The position numbers were made by a program, and so were the translations under genes. Below, piece after piece: positions 19,170 to 26,471 of a stretch of DNA of 64,000 nucleotides (within the stretch, counting starts at the first letter, position 1; each line of letters begins with the position of its first letter). Source of the DNA: Cyclobacteriaceae bacterium (GTDB lineage: Bacteria; Bacteroidota; Bacteroidia; Cytophagales; Cyclobacteriaceae); assembly GCA_026129485.1 (NCBI GenBank), contig JAHCHY010000006.1, positions 1-64,000 on the forward strand. Reading direction: 5' to 3'. The notes beneath the pieces are model-generated. The model was given only the letters and a program-made list of their open reading frames with translations, was not told the origin of the DNA and did no database searches.

Positions 19170-20021
19170 ATGAATACCGAAAAATCCTACTCCCCGCTTT
19201 CCGGCTACCTGATGGTGCTGGTGGTTCTGGTTTTTATCCTGGCTGGCAGCGTTGGCGTGCTGGTAGCCCGAAACTTTCATTTGTTCTGGTTCCTGGGCCT
19301 CGGCCTCTTCCTTGCCTTCGGTTTTTTCTATGTAAACCCAAATGACTCCGTGGTGCTGGTGTTGTTTGGCGAATACAAGGGCACGGTAAAGCAAAACGGC
19401 TTTTACTGGGTCAATCCGTTCTTCAGCCGCAAGAGGATTTCACTACGTGCCCGCAACTTCGACAGCGAGAAGATCAAGGTAAATGACAAAGTCGGTAACC
19501 CGATCCAGATCGGGGTAATCCTGGTGTGGCAGGTAAAAGATACGTTTAAGGCTGCGTTTGAAGTGGACAACTATGAAAACTTTGTCCGCATTCAAAGCGA
19601 CTCGGCCGTGCGCACACTGGCGGGCTCCTATCCTTACGACAACTTTGATCATGAATCGGAAGTAACGTTGCGTTCGGGGCATAATGAAGTAAACCATGCG
19701 CTGGAAGAAAACCTGAAAAACCGGTTGGAAATTGCAGGCATCCATGTAATTGAAGCCCGCATCGGCTACCTCGCTTACGCCTCTGAAATTGCCGGGGCCA
19801 TGCTGCGCAGACAGCAGGCTGCCGCAGTAGTAGCTGCCCGGTATAAAATTGTAGAAGGCGCTGTGAGCATGGTGCAGATGGCGCTGGATCACCTCGCAAA
19901 AGACAATGTTATTCAATTAGATGAAGAGCGCAAAGCCGCTATGGTAAGCAACCTGATGGTTGTATTGTGTGGCGATAAAGATGTAAGCCCAGTAGTAAAC
20001 ACCGGAACCCTGCACACATGA
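19170..20021 (+). CDS. SPFH/Band 7 domain membrane protein
   Basis: A 283-residue protein with two adjacent hydrophobic stretches at about residues 13-57, followed by a Band 7/SPFH domain (about 60-230: VVLVLFGEYKGTVKQNGFYWVNPF) and a helical C-terminal region with the RRQQAAAVVAARYKIVEGAV segment. SPFH proteins assemble as rings on membranes and scaffold proteases or lipid domains. It heads a three-gene operon: the next gene overlaps by 4 bp, and an Arc-like DNA-binding protein follows. This SPFH plus ribbon-helix-helix pairing recurs in bacteria but its role is not known to me. Confidence 0.85.
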   Translation: MNTEKSYSPLSGYLMVLVVLVFILAGSVGVLVARNFHLFWFLGLGLFLAFGFFYVNPNDSVVLVLFGEYKGTVKQNGFYWVNPFFSRKRISLRARNFDSEKIKVNDKVGNPIQIGVILVWQVKDTFKAAFEVDNYENFVRIQSDSAVRTLAGSYPYDNFDHESEVTLRSGHNEVNHALEENLKNRLEIAGIHVIEARIGYLAYASEIAGAMLRRQQAAAVVAARYKIVEGAVSMVQMALDHLAKDNVIQLDEERKAAMVSNLMVVLCGDKDVSPVVNTGTLHT

Positions 20022-20548
20022 TAAACCGGGACGAATATTTGTTTGAGGAAACCCAACGCTATACCCAATGGTGGCTCTGGACCACCATTGGGCTAATCGC
20101 TTTAGGAACCAATACACTTTTCGGGTATGGCCTGTTTCAGCAGCTTGTGCTGGGAAAACCCTGGGGCGATAAGCCGGCAAGTAACACATTGTTGCTCATC
20201 ACCACGCTGGGTACCGTAACCCTGACCACCGGTATGCTGCTGTTATTTTATTATGCTGCGCTTGAAACCCGGATATCCCGGTACGGCCTGGAATACAAAT
20301 ACAGGCCATTTATTAACTCCTGGAAAAGGATTGAACGGGAAGCCATTGCATCCTATTCTGCCAAAAAACAATTTGTCGGGGGTTATGGTTATCGCTATAC
20401 TTTTCGGGGGGCATTGCTGCTCAATGTAAAAGGCAACCAATTCGTTGAGGTTCGTACCCATGCCGGCACGATCATCAATCTGGGCACCCAGGTACCCGAA
20501 AAATTTATTGCCGCGCTGCAGCAGATCAGTCGATCAAACTCCAACTAA
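20018..20548 (+). CDS. Two-TM membrane protein with PH-like domain
   Basis: A 176-residue protein with two membrane segments (about 18-42 and 60-86) followed by a soluble region (about 90-176) with the beta-strand pattern of bacterial PH-like domains (RISRYGLEYKYRPF...WKRIEREAIASYSAKK). Its start overlaps the SPFH stop (ATGA), so translation is coupled. No named family is recognised. Context suggests it works with the SPFH protein at the inner membrane. Confidence 0.6.
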   Translation: MINRDEYLFEETQRYTQWWLWTTIGLIALGTNTLFGYGLFQQLVLGKPWGDKPASNTLLLITTLGTVTLTTGMLLLFYYAALETRISRYGLEYKYRPFINSWKRIEREAIASYSAKKQFVGGYGYRYTFRGALLLNVKGNQFVEVRTHAGTIINLGTQVPEKFIAALQQISRSNSN

Positions 20549-20550
20549 TC

Positions 20551-20706
20551 ATGTCTAACAAAAAACCTTTTGCATTGCGACTTGACCCGGAGATACTCAA
20601 AGCCATAGAAAAATGGGCTGCCGATGAGTTTCGAAGCACCAACGGCCAGTTAGAGTGGATCATCAGCAAAGCGCTGAAAGATGCCGGGCGGCTAAAGCAA
20701 AAATAA
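20551..20706 (+). CDS. Arc-like ribbon-helix-helix protein (51 aa)
   Basis: A 51-residue ORF starting 2 bp after the previous stop. The sequence (KKPFALRLDPEILKAIEKWA, then STNGQLEWIISKALKDAGR) is a ribbon-helix-helix domain: an N-terminal beta strand FALRLD, helix 1 PEILKAIEKWAADE and helix 2 STNGQLEWIISKALKD. Arc-like proteins bind DNA as dimers or tetramers. It ends the SPFH operon and may repress it, or act in a non-DNA role. Too short for standard ORF thresholds but clearly conserved in type. Confidence 0.75.
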   Translation: MSNKKPFALRLDPEILKAIEKWAADEFRSTNGQLEWIISKALKDAGRLKQK

Positions 20707-20762
20707 GACTTGTTGGTATTGCGGTTATTAGCTTATTTGGCAACTCCAAACAAGAGATAACC

Positions 20763-21521
20763 ATGCTACGGATTTTGTTGCTGTTGATTGTGCTGCCGGT
20801 GTATGCATTTACCCAAACCGATTATATTGTTACCGCTAAAGCCGATACCCTGCGGGGCGAAGTACGCATACTCAGCTACGATATCATGGACAGGGTTCAG
20901 GTTAATACCGGCAAGAAAAAAGAAATATTTACCGCATTGCAGGTATTAGGTGTTTACCTCGATGAAAAATTTTACAGGCCCGTTCAGTACGACAAGCGTG
21001 TTATGATGATGCAACAGCTGAAGGCCGGTTACCTGAGCCTGTATGCCTTCCGGTTACCCAACCAAGCCACCTACGATGGCCGCTATCTCTATCGGCTGGA
21101 TGGCAAAAATATCGAAGTTCCCAACCTGGGTTTTAAAAAGATAGTTTCTGCATACTTAGAAGGCTGCCCCGACCTGAGCGAAAAAATTAAGGCAGGCGAG
21201 CTGGGCAAAAAAGATCTCGATCAAATCCTGGATGATTATAACACCTGCATGGCATCGGCCAGGCCTGCGGAGGCAGCGCCTGCCGCCAAACCTGTGGTAA
21301 ACAACCGGGTGATTGCCATTCAAAACCTGAAGCAAAAAATAGCCGGGCAGGATTTCGCCAGTAAGAAAGACGCATTGGATTTATTGAATGACCTGGAGCA
21401 GAAGGCCGGCAGGCAGGAAACAATCCCCAACTACCTGCTGGAAGGATTAAAATCCTATCTCGCTTCGGTGGCAACCGTACAAGCAGACCTGGAAAATTTG
21501 CTGGCGCTTCTGAAAGAATAA
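20763..21521 (+). CDS. Secreted protein of unknown function
   Basis: A 252-residue protein with a signal peptide (MLRILLLLIVLPVYAFTQ). The body starts with DYIVTAKADTLRGEVRILSYD, a pattern often seen in Bacteroidota secreted proteins of unknown function, then an Ala/Pro-rich linker near 160-175 and a helical C-terminal part. An ATG 36 codons upstream overlaps the Arc-like gene and would give no signal peptide, so the inner ATG is chosen. The gap to the SPFH operon is 56 bp, so it may be co-transcribed. No function assigned. Confidence 0.65.
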   Translation: MLRILLLLIVLPVYAFTQTDYIVTAKADTLRGEVRILSYDIMDRVQVNTGKKKEIFTALQVLGVYLDEKFYRPVQYDKRVMMMQQLKAGYLSLYAFRLPNQATYDGRYLYRLDGKNIEVPNLGFKKIVSAYLEGCPDLSEKIKAGELGKKDLDQILDDYNTCMASARPAEAAPAAKPVVNNRVIAIQNLKQKIAGQDFASKKDALDLLNDLEQKAGRQETIPNYLLEGLKSYLASVATVQADLENLLALLKE

Positions 21522-21587
21522 GCGAATAAGCTAACACCAACACAGGGTCATGTTTGCTGTGCATCAAACCCATAAAATAACAAGCGC

Positions 21588-22445
21588 TTGAAAAGAATTG
21601 CGATAGCAGGTGCAACCGGTATGCTGGGCTGGCCCGTTGCAAAAGCGTTGGCCGATAACGGTTTTGAGGTTACTGCGTTGATCCGGTCTGTCAAAGACAA
21701 AAAAGATCATGCAAACATCAACTGGATTGAGGGTGATCTTAAAGAACCCGAAACAATCCGGACGTTTCTTTATGGCCAGGATGCCGTTCACTTAAATTTA
21801 TCGGTAAAGCAAAGCGAACGCGAAACCGATTGGCATGCAGAAGAACAGGGATTAGAGAACCTGCTGCGCATCGCACAGGAAGCCAGGCTTAAAAAGGTTT
21901 CTTACCTGTCGTCCCTGATTATGAACTACCAGGCCGATGGTTTTAACTGGTGGGTATTCCGGTTAAAGCAAAAGGCCGTTAACCTGGTTAAGCAATCGGG
22001 ATTAAGCGCAATCATTTTCTATCCTTCCACTTTTATGGAAACCCTGGTTCATCAATATAAAGCAGGATCGTTTTTGATTTTGGCCGGTGAATCAAAATAC
22101 AAACAATATTTTATTGCTGCGGAAGATTACGCACAACAGGTTGTTCGATCGTATAAGCTGCCGGGGCATTCGGGCGTTCGCGAATACGTGGTGCAGGGCG
22201 CTACGGGTTATACTACCGATGAAGCAATCGCCCTGTTCAAAAAACAGATTTCGCAAAAGCTTTTCACACTACGCGCCCCTTTGGGGTTAATCCGGTTTTA
22301 TGGAAAGTTTATTCAGAAGATGAACTACGGCTATCATATCCTGGAAGCCCTGAACAACTACCCGGAAAAATTTGAAGCCGAAAGCACGTGGGAAGAATTG
22401 GGCAAGCCGGAAATTACGCTTGAGAAATTCAGTAAACGGGTTTAA
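21588..22445 (+). CDS. NAD(P)-binding NmrA/atypical SDR family protein
   Basis: A 285-residue Rossmann-fold protein starting with TTG. The dinucleotide motif AGATGMLG (GxxGxxG) is at residues 6-13, followed by NWIEGDLKEPE near 44-54 as in NmrA-like atypical short-chain dehydrogenases. YLSSL at about 103-107 replaces the usual S/Y..K catalytic arrangement, so enzymatic activity is uncertain. It is convergent with the DUF3667 gene and the two stops overlap by 4 bp. Substrate unknown. Confidence 0.75.
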   Translation: MKRIAIAGATGMLGWPVAKALADNGFEVTALIRSVKDKKDHANINWIEGDLKEPETIRTFLYGQDAVHLNLSVKQSERETDWHAEEQGLENLLRIAQEARLKKVSYLSSLIMNYQADGFNWWVFRLKQKAVNLVKQSGLSAIIFYPSTFMETLVHQYKAGSFLILAGESKYKQYFIAAEDYAQQVVRSYKLPGHSGVREYVVQGATGYTTDEAIALFKKQISQKLFTLRAPLGLIRFYGKFIQKMNYGYHILEALNNYPEKFEAESTWEELGKPEITLEKFSKRV

Positions 22446-23242
22446 CGGTTGCCGGGTGGTTTGAACATTTCAAAAACCTCCGGGTTGGCGATCAACACGA
22501 TTATGGTAATTATGGTGGTCAGCAGCCCGATCAGTAGTTGGGCCATAAAATATACTCCTAAACCTTTAAAGAAAGACTTAATCCTGCTTTGATACCGGAA
22601 CATATCAGAATACCCATAACACAAATAACTGATCCCGACAGTCATCTGGATCCAGTAAGGAATAAACTTTCCAAGGATGGAATATGAAAGAAGGCTGAGT
22701 ATGCTGATCCAGTAAAGATGGCCCAGCGTATAAAAAGGCAGCACGGTATGCTCAATGAAATTGAGCTTGCTCTTTCTGAAAAAAAGGAAGCGCGAAAAGA
22801 AAGCCTGGATCGGGACTATGATAAATGAAACCAGCTTTAAGTTATCTGAAACCAGCTTAATGGTTGCCTGCATAAACTGCTCCTGACCGCTGCCGGCTTC
22901 GGGTTCCGGTTGCAGTCCTATATCAGAAGCGTTCTTTAAAAACTTAACCATATCAATACCCAGCAGGCTGGCTACCAGGTACATCAGGGTAATCATCAGG
23001 AAGAAATACCCTACGGGGCCATAGTACGAAACCCTGTTGCGTTGTATGAACCGAAGCGCTGCCTGTCCCGGCTGAATGGTGAGATCGCGCAACGTGCGGG
23101 GCAACTTGCCGTCAAAGCCGTAGATACGCGCCCAGAAGTCATTCCAGCCTTCGCGAAATGACAAACGTTTTACAGTTGATCGCTGACCACAGCTTGAACA
23201 ATAGTTGCCGGTAACTTCTGCGCCACAGTTTATGCACGCCAT
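22442..23242 (-). CDS. DUF3667 zinc-ribbon membrane protein
   Basis: A 266-residue protein with an N-terminal zinc ribbon (Cys3, Cys6, Cys15, Cys18: CINC...CSSC) followed by GFDGKLPRTLRDLTIQPGQAA (about 42-62), a hallmark of DUF3667, and four or five hydrophobic segments between about 75 and 255. DUF3667 proteins are inner-membrane proteins of unknown function, common in Bacteroidota. It is the last gene of a minus-strand run that includes a LytS/LytTR two-component pair 41 bp upstream. Confidence 0.85.
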   Translation of the reverse strand: MACINCGAEVTGNYCSSCGQRSTVKRLSFREGWNDFWARIYGFDGKLPRTLRDLTIQPGQAALRFIQRNRVSYYGPVGYFFLMITLMYLVASLLGIDMVKFLKNASDIGLQPEPEAGSGQEQFMQATIKLVSDNLKLVSFIIVPIQAFFSRFLFFRKSKLNFIEHTVLPFYTLGHLYWISILSLLSYSILGKFIPYWIQMTVGISYLCYGYSDMFRYQSRIKSFFKGLGVYFMAQLLIGLLTTIITIIVLIANPEVFEMFKPPGNR

Positions 23243-23283
23243 AGGTTGGAAAGGTAAGCCGAAGACAATATCGAGGTTAGTTT

Positions 23284-24042
23284 CTACTTATCCAACCAGT
23301 TTTTAAAATCCTGCACCCGTTCGCGGGCCACGATCACATCATCATCGTCTGACGTTTTAAGTACTAATTTTAACCGGCTGTTGGTATAGCTGATCATATC
23401 TTTTATAGCCGCTACCGCAACAATATATTTCCGGTTGATGCGGAAGAACCAATCGGGGTCAAGCAGTCCGTCTAATTGATCGAGCGTAAAATCCAGGATG
23501 TGTTTCCGGCCGTCTGCTGTTTGCGCAAACGTGGTTTTCTCTAAGCTAAAAAAGAACAAAATTTCTCCCACCTCTACCGACTTAAGATGCTCGCCTACTT
23601 TTATGATAAACCGTTCCTTATACTTTTTGGTGAGCATGTGCATGGCATAGCTGATGCTTTCCAGCATCTTATCCGGCATAGCTAAATTTCCCGCAAGCGT
23701 AGTATATTTTTTAAGCGCAGCCTTTAGCTCATCTTTATCCACCGGCTTTAGCAGGTAGTCGATGCTGTTTACCTTAAAAGCTTTAAGCGCATATTCGTTG
23801 TACGCAGTGGTGAAGATAACCGGTGTTTTTACTTCTGCTTTTTCAAATACTTCAAAGCTTAATCCATCAGCAAGCTGTATATCCATCAGGATAAGATCGC
23901 AGGTGTTTTTCCTTAACCATTCGGCTGATTGCTTTACCGAATCGAGGCTGGCCAGAACGTTCCAGTCCGGCTGCAGCTCTTTTATCAGGCTGGTTAGCAG
24001 GGTGGCTGCCTGGGGCTCGTCTTCAATAATTAGAACATTCAT
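23284..24042 (-). CDS. LytTR response regulator
   Basis: A 252-residue regulator: receiver domain (about 1-120) with acidic residues E7/D8, phospho-acceptor Asp54 (LMDIQL) and Lys in LLKPVDK near 103, then a LytTR DNA-binding domain (about 145-250, with FSLEKTTFAQTADGRKHILDFTLDQLDG and FFRINRKYIV). Its start overlaps the kinase stop by 4 bp (ATGA), so the two are made together. It probably binds short direct repeats upstream of target genes; the nearest candidates are the CPBP, TPR and receptor genes of the same run. Confidence 0.93.
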   Translation of the reverse strand: MNVLIIEDEPQAATLLTSLIKELQPDWNVLASLDSVKQSAEWLRKNTCDLILMDIQLADGLSFEVFEKAEVKTPVIFTTAYNEYALKAFKVNSIDYLLKPVDKDELKAALKKYTTLAGNLAMPDKMLESISYAMHMLTKKYKERFIIKVGEHLKSVEVGEILFFFSLEKTTFAQTADGRKHILDFTLDQLDGLLDPDWFFRINRKYIVAVAAIKDMISYTNSRLKLVLKTSDDDDVIVARERVQDFKNWLDK

Positions 24043-25064
24043 GATTTTACAATCGGCAAGCTTACCTTAAACACTTCTTTTGTTTCTTCAATCAGCACCT
24101 GCTTATCGGTTAAGAACTCATATCGCTTCCGGATATTATCCAGACCTAAGCCGGGAGATTCCTCAGGCAATGCTGTTTTTTGCAGCAACGAGTTTTCTAC
24201 CGCCAGGTATTGATCGCTTGCATATACCTTAACGGTTAACGGGTTCTCTTCGCTGATCACATTATGCTTGATGGCGTTTTCTACCAGCATCTGCAAAGCC
24301 AATGGCGCCACGTAACCTGTAACATCATTCAGCTTTATATCCAGCCTCAGCTTATCGCCAAAGCGGATTTGTTGGAGAAATAAAAACGAGTTGAGAAACT
24401 TAATCTCATCCTGAACCGGCACCACTTCCTTATCGCGCGTATCCAGCACATACCGATATACATCCGAAAGCTGTTTGATAAACCTCACCGCCTGATCCTG
24501 ATTTTGATACACTAAGTTGGTAAGCGCATTTAAGCTGTTAAACAAAAAGTGCGGGTTTACCTGGTTACGCAGACTGTTGTATTGCGCCTCCACACTCTCT
24601 TTCTTCAATCGCTCTGCATCTACTGCGGTCTGCTTCCAGTTGAGCAAAAATGCCCGCCCGGTCATAAACATGGTAATGATCAGGGTTATGATGATGGTAG
24701 AGAAGAAAGTTCCCTCGAGCCGGTTGCCTACATTAAAGCCAAAAGCAAAATTAAAAAACCAGATAACGGCAAACACTGCGCCTATCGTGTACACGATCAT
24801 GCCTATGATTCCGGCTATCAAACGCTTAACCGGGTCTTTATGCCACGAATAGAGATTATCCAGCCATTGGGATACAAATGCATTACCGAGCCACAGCACC
24901 AACCAGATACAAACTGTAAAAAAGCTGATCCAGAAATAGGCGGACACACGTTCGCAGCAAGCCCGCCAGACGAACCAGCTCATCACAAAGCCGGCTATCA
25001 CCATGCCGATCATGGTCTTAAAATTCTCGCGAAAGAGCGCTGTAACAGGAGGAAGCTTAAACAT
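24039..25064 (-). CDS. LytS/YehU-type sensor histidine kinase
   Basis: A 341-residue kinase with four membrane segments (about 15-32, 42-65, 83-110, 120-140), then a His-kinase domain (PF06580) with phospho-acceptor His172 in QVNPHFLFNSLNAL and an ATPase end (LQMLVENAIKHN near 260-272, GLGLDNIRKR near 310). No extracytoplasmic sensory domain is evident, so the membrane part may sense the envelope directly. Partner of the LytTR regulator immediately downstream. Confidence 0.92.
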   Translation of the reverse strand: MFKLPPVTALFRENFKTMIGMVIAGFVMSWFVWRACCERVSAYFWISFFTVCIWLVLWLGNAFVSQWLDNLYSWHKDPVKRLIAGIIGMIVYTIGAVFAVIWFFNFAFGFNVGNRLEGTFFSTIIITLIITMFMTGRAFLLNWKQTAVDAERLKKESVEAQYNSLRNQVNPHFLFNSLNALTNLVYQNQDQAVRFIKQLSDVYRYVLDTRDKEVVPVQDEIKFLNSFLFLQQIRFGDKLRLDIKLNDVTGYVAPLALQMLVENAIKHNVISEENPLTVKVYASDQYLAVENSLLQKTALPEESPGLGLDNIRKRYEFLTDKQVLIEETKEVFKVSLPIVKS

Positions 25065-25097
25065 GACGAACCGGTATAGACGCGAATATAAAAATTA

Positions 25098-25799
25098 TCA
25101 GGGAGCCAGCACGAGCGACACATCAATAAGAAAGTGAATCGTAATCAGCCATTCCAATCGCTTATACTTTAACAAGACAAATGGAACTGAAAAGGCCAAT
25201 GCCGCCACAAAGTACTGCAACCCACCGCCCCAGCTTTTGGGCGTACCGTGAATAAAGATGAAAGCCACACCTGCTATCAGCACTGAAAGCCACACTGAAT
25301 GCGTTAGCTGATTCAGCCGGGTAATAGCAAAGCCACGAAACAATACTTCTTCGGTAACACCTACCACGGCTGCAGCAAAAATCACAAACAGGCGTTCCCA
25401 TACGGTAATGGGTGCAATGAAGATCGTGTTTGAAATACGGGGAGGGTTATCTCCGTAGTAAGCCTGCGGAACAAAAACGGCACAAGCAATCAATAGCAGC
25501 AGCAGTACAACAAACCAGGTGCGTTTGCTCAAAAACCAATTCCAGTCCAAACCAAGCGACATCCACGATTCATGATTGCGGCTTAATGTTCTGCGAACGA
25601 CCAGGAACGGAATTATATGAAACCCTAAATTAACCAACCAAAACAGCCACCAATGCAATCTGCTTGCCCGTGTAAAAATCGGTTCGATGATGACACCCAT
25701 AATACCCGAACAATACAGTAACGGGTAAACAACCAGGATCACCAGCAGGGCAATCCCGGTATGCTTTCCTGCGTTTGAAGTTTCGGCTACAATACTCAT
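25098..25799 (-). CDS. CPBP family intramembrane metalloprotease (Abi)
   Basis: A 233-residue inner-membrane protein with about seven hydrophobic segments. The CPBP motifs are present: EEVLFRG near 146-152, FIHG near 182 and a later His in HFLIDVS near 224, which together form the metal site. Related to Rce1-type CAAX proteases; bacterial members act in protein maturation, bacteriocin immunity or signalling. It starts 6 bp after the TPR gene stop and lies 33 bp before the histidine kinase, so it might process or report to the two-component system. Confidence 0.87.
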   Translation of the reverse strand: MSIVAETSNAGKHTGIALLVILVVYPLLYCSGIMGVIIEPIFTRASRLHWWLFWLVNLGFHIIPFLVVRRTLSRNHESWMSLGLDWNWFLSKRTWFVVLLLLLIACAVFVPQAYYGDNPPRISNTIFIAPITVWERLFVIFAAAVVGVTEEVLFRGFAITRLNQLTHSVWLSVLIAGVAFIFIHGTPKSWGGGLQYFVAALAFSVPFVLLKYKRLEWLITIHFLIDVSLVLAP

Positions 25800-25805
25800 A
25801 AAATA

Positions 25806-26441
25806 TTAATTGCAGGACTTCAGCAAACCTTCGGTCATTTCTTTTCCCCATACGGGAGCAACCGGGTTATCGCTTTTGAAAGATGTAAACTGTTCCAATG
25901 CTTTCTTAGCCATGCCGCATGCTTCGGCTGTGGATGATCCGAAAAACTGCGCAGTGCCAAACTGCATCTGCGCCATCAATGCCAATGCACGCGGGTTGTT
26001 GGAGTTAATGCCCAATGCCTTACCGTAAGCCTGCATGGCCATACCCGAGTATTGCGGTCCGCGCGTAGCGGGATCAACCGTTACACGGATCATGTGCACA
26101 AAGCCTTCCAGCGCAATCAGTTCGGATTCGTTCGGTACCAGCGCTTTGCCTTTTTCGATAGCGGCTAATGCCTGATCGAGGTAGCTGTCTTTTTTTGAAC
26201 CTTCCTGCTCCCGGGTAGCTATCATAATGTTTCCGAATGCACTATAATAATGGGGTTCCCATTTGGATTTTTCAACACCGGCAATGCGGTTGAACGCATT
26301 AACAGCCGCCTGCAATTCATCAATGGTTTTGGCGGTATATACATTTTTAATCTGCTTGCCCATTTGCTCGTAATACTTTTCATCGCTGGCAAACGTGGCA
26401 ATCGCGAAAAGCAGGATAAGGATGGTGTGGATTGTTTTCAT
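25806..26441 (-). CDS. Secreted TPR-like protein downstream of TonB receptor
   Basis: A 211-residue protein with a signal peptide (MKTIHTILILLFAIATFAS). The body is all-helical with TPR-like repeats (LDQALAAIEKGKALVPNESELIALEG, MQAYGKALGINSNNPRALALMAQMQ). It lies between a TonB receptor (30 bp upstream) and the CPBP protease (6 bp downstream). Its close linkage to the receptor suggests a periplasmic accessory role; nothing in the sequence defines the ligand. Confidence 0.65.
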   Translation of the reverse strand: MKTIHTILILLFAIATFASDEKYYEQMGKQIKNVYTAKTIDELQAAVNAFNRIAGVEKSKWEPHYYSAFGNIMIATREQEGSKKDSYLDQALAAIEKGKALVPNESELIALEGFVHMIRVTVDPATRGPQYSGMAMQAYGKALGINSNNPRALALMAQMQFGTAQFFGSSTAEACGMAKKALEQFTSFKSDNPVAPVWGKEMTEGLLKSCN

Positions 26442-26471
26442 AGTAGTTAGTTGTTAGTTGATGGTTGTTAG

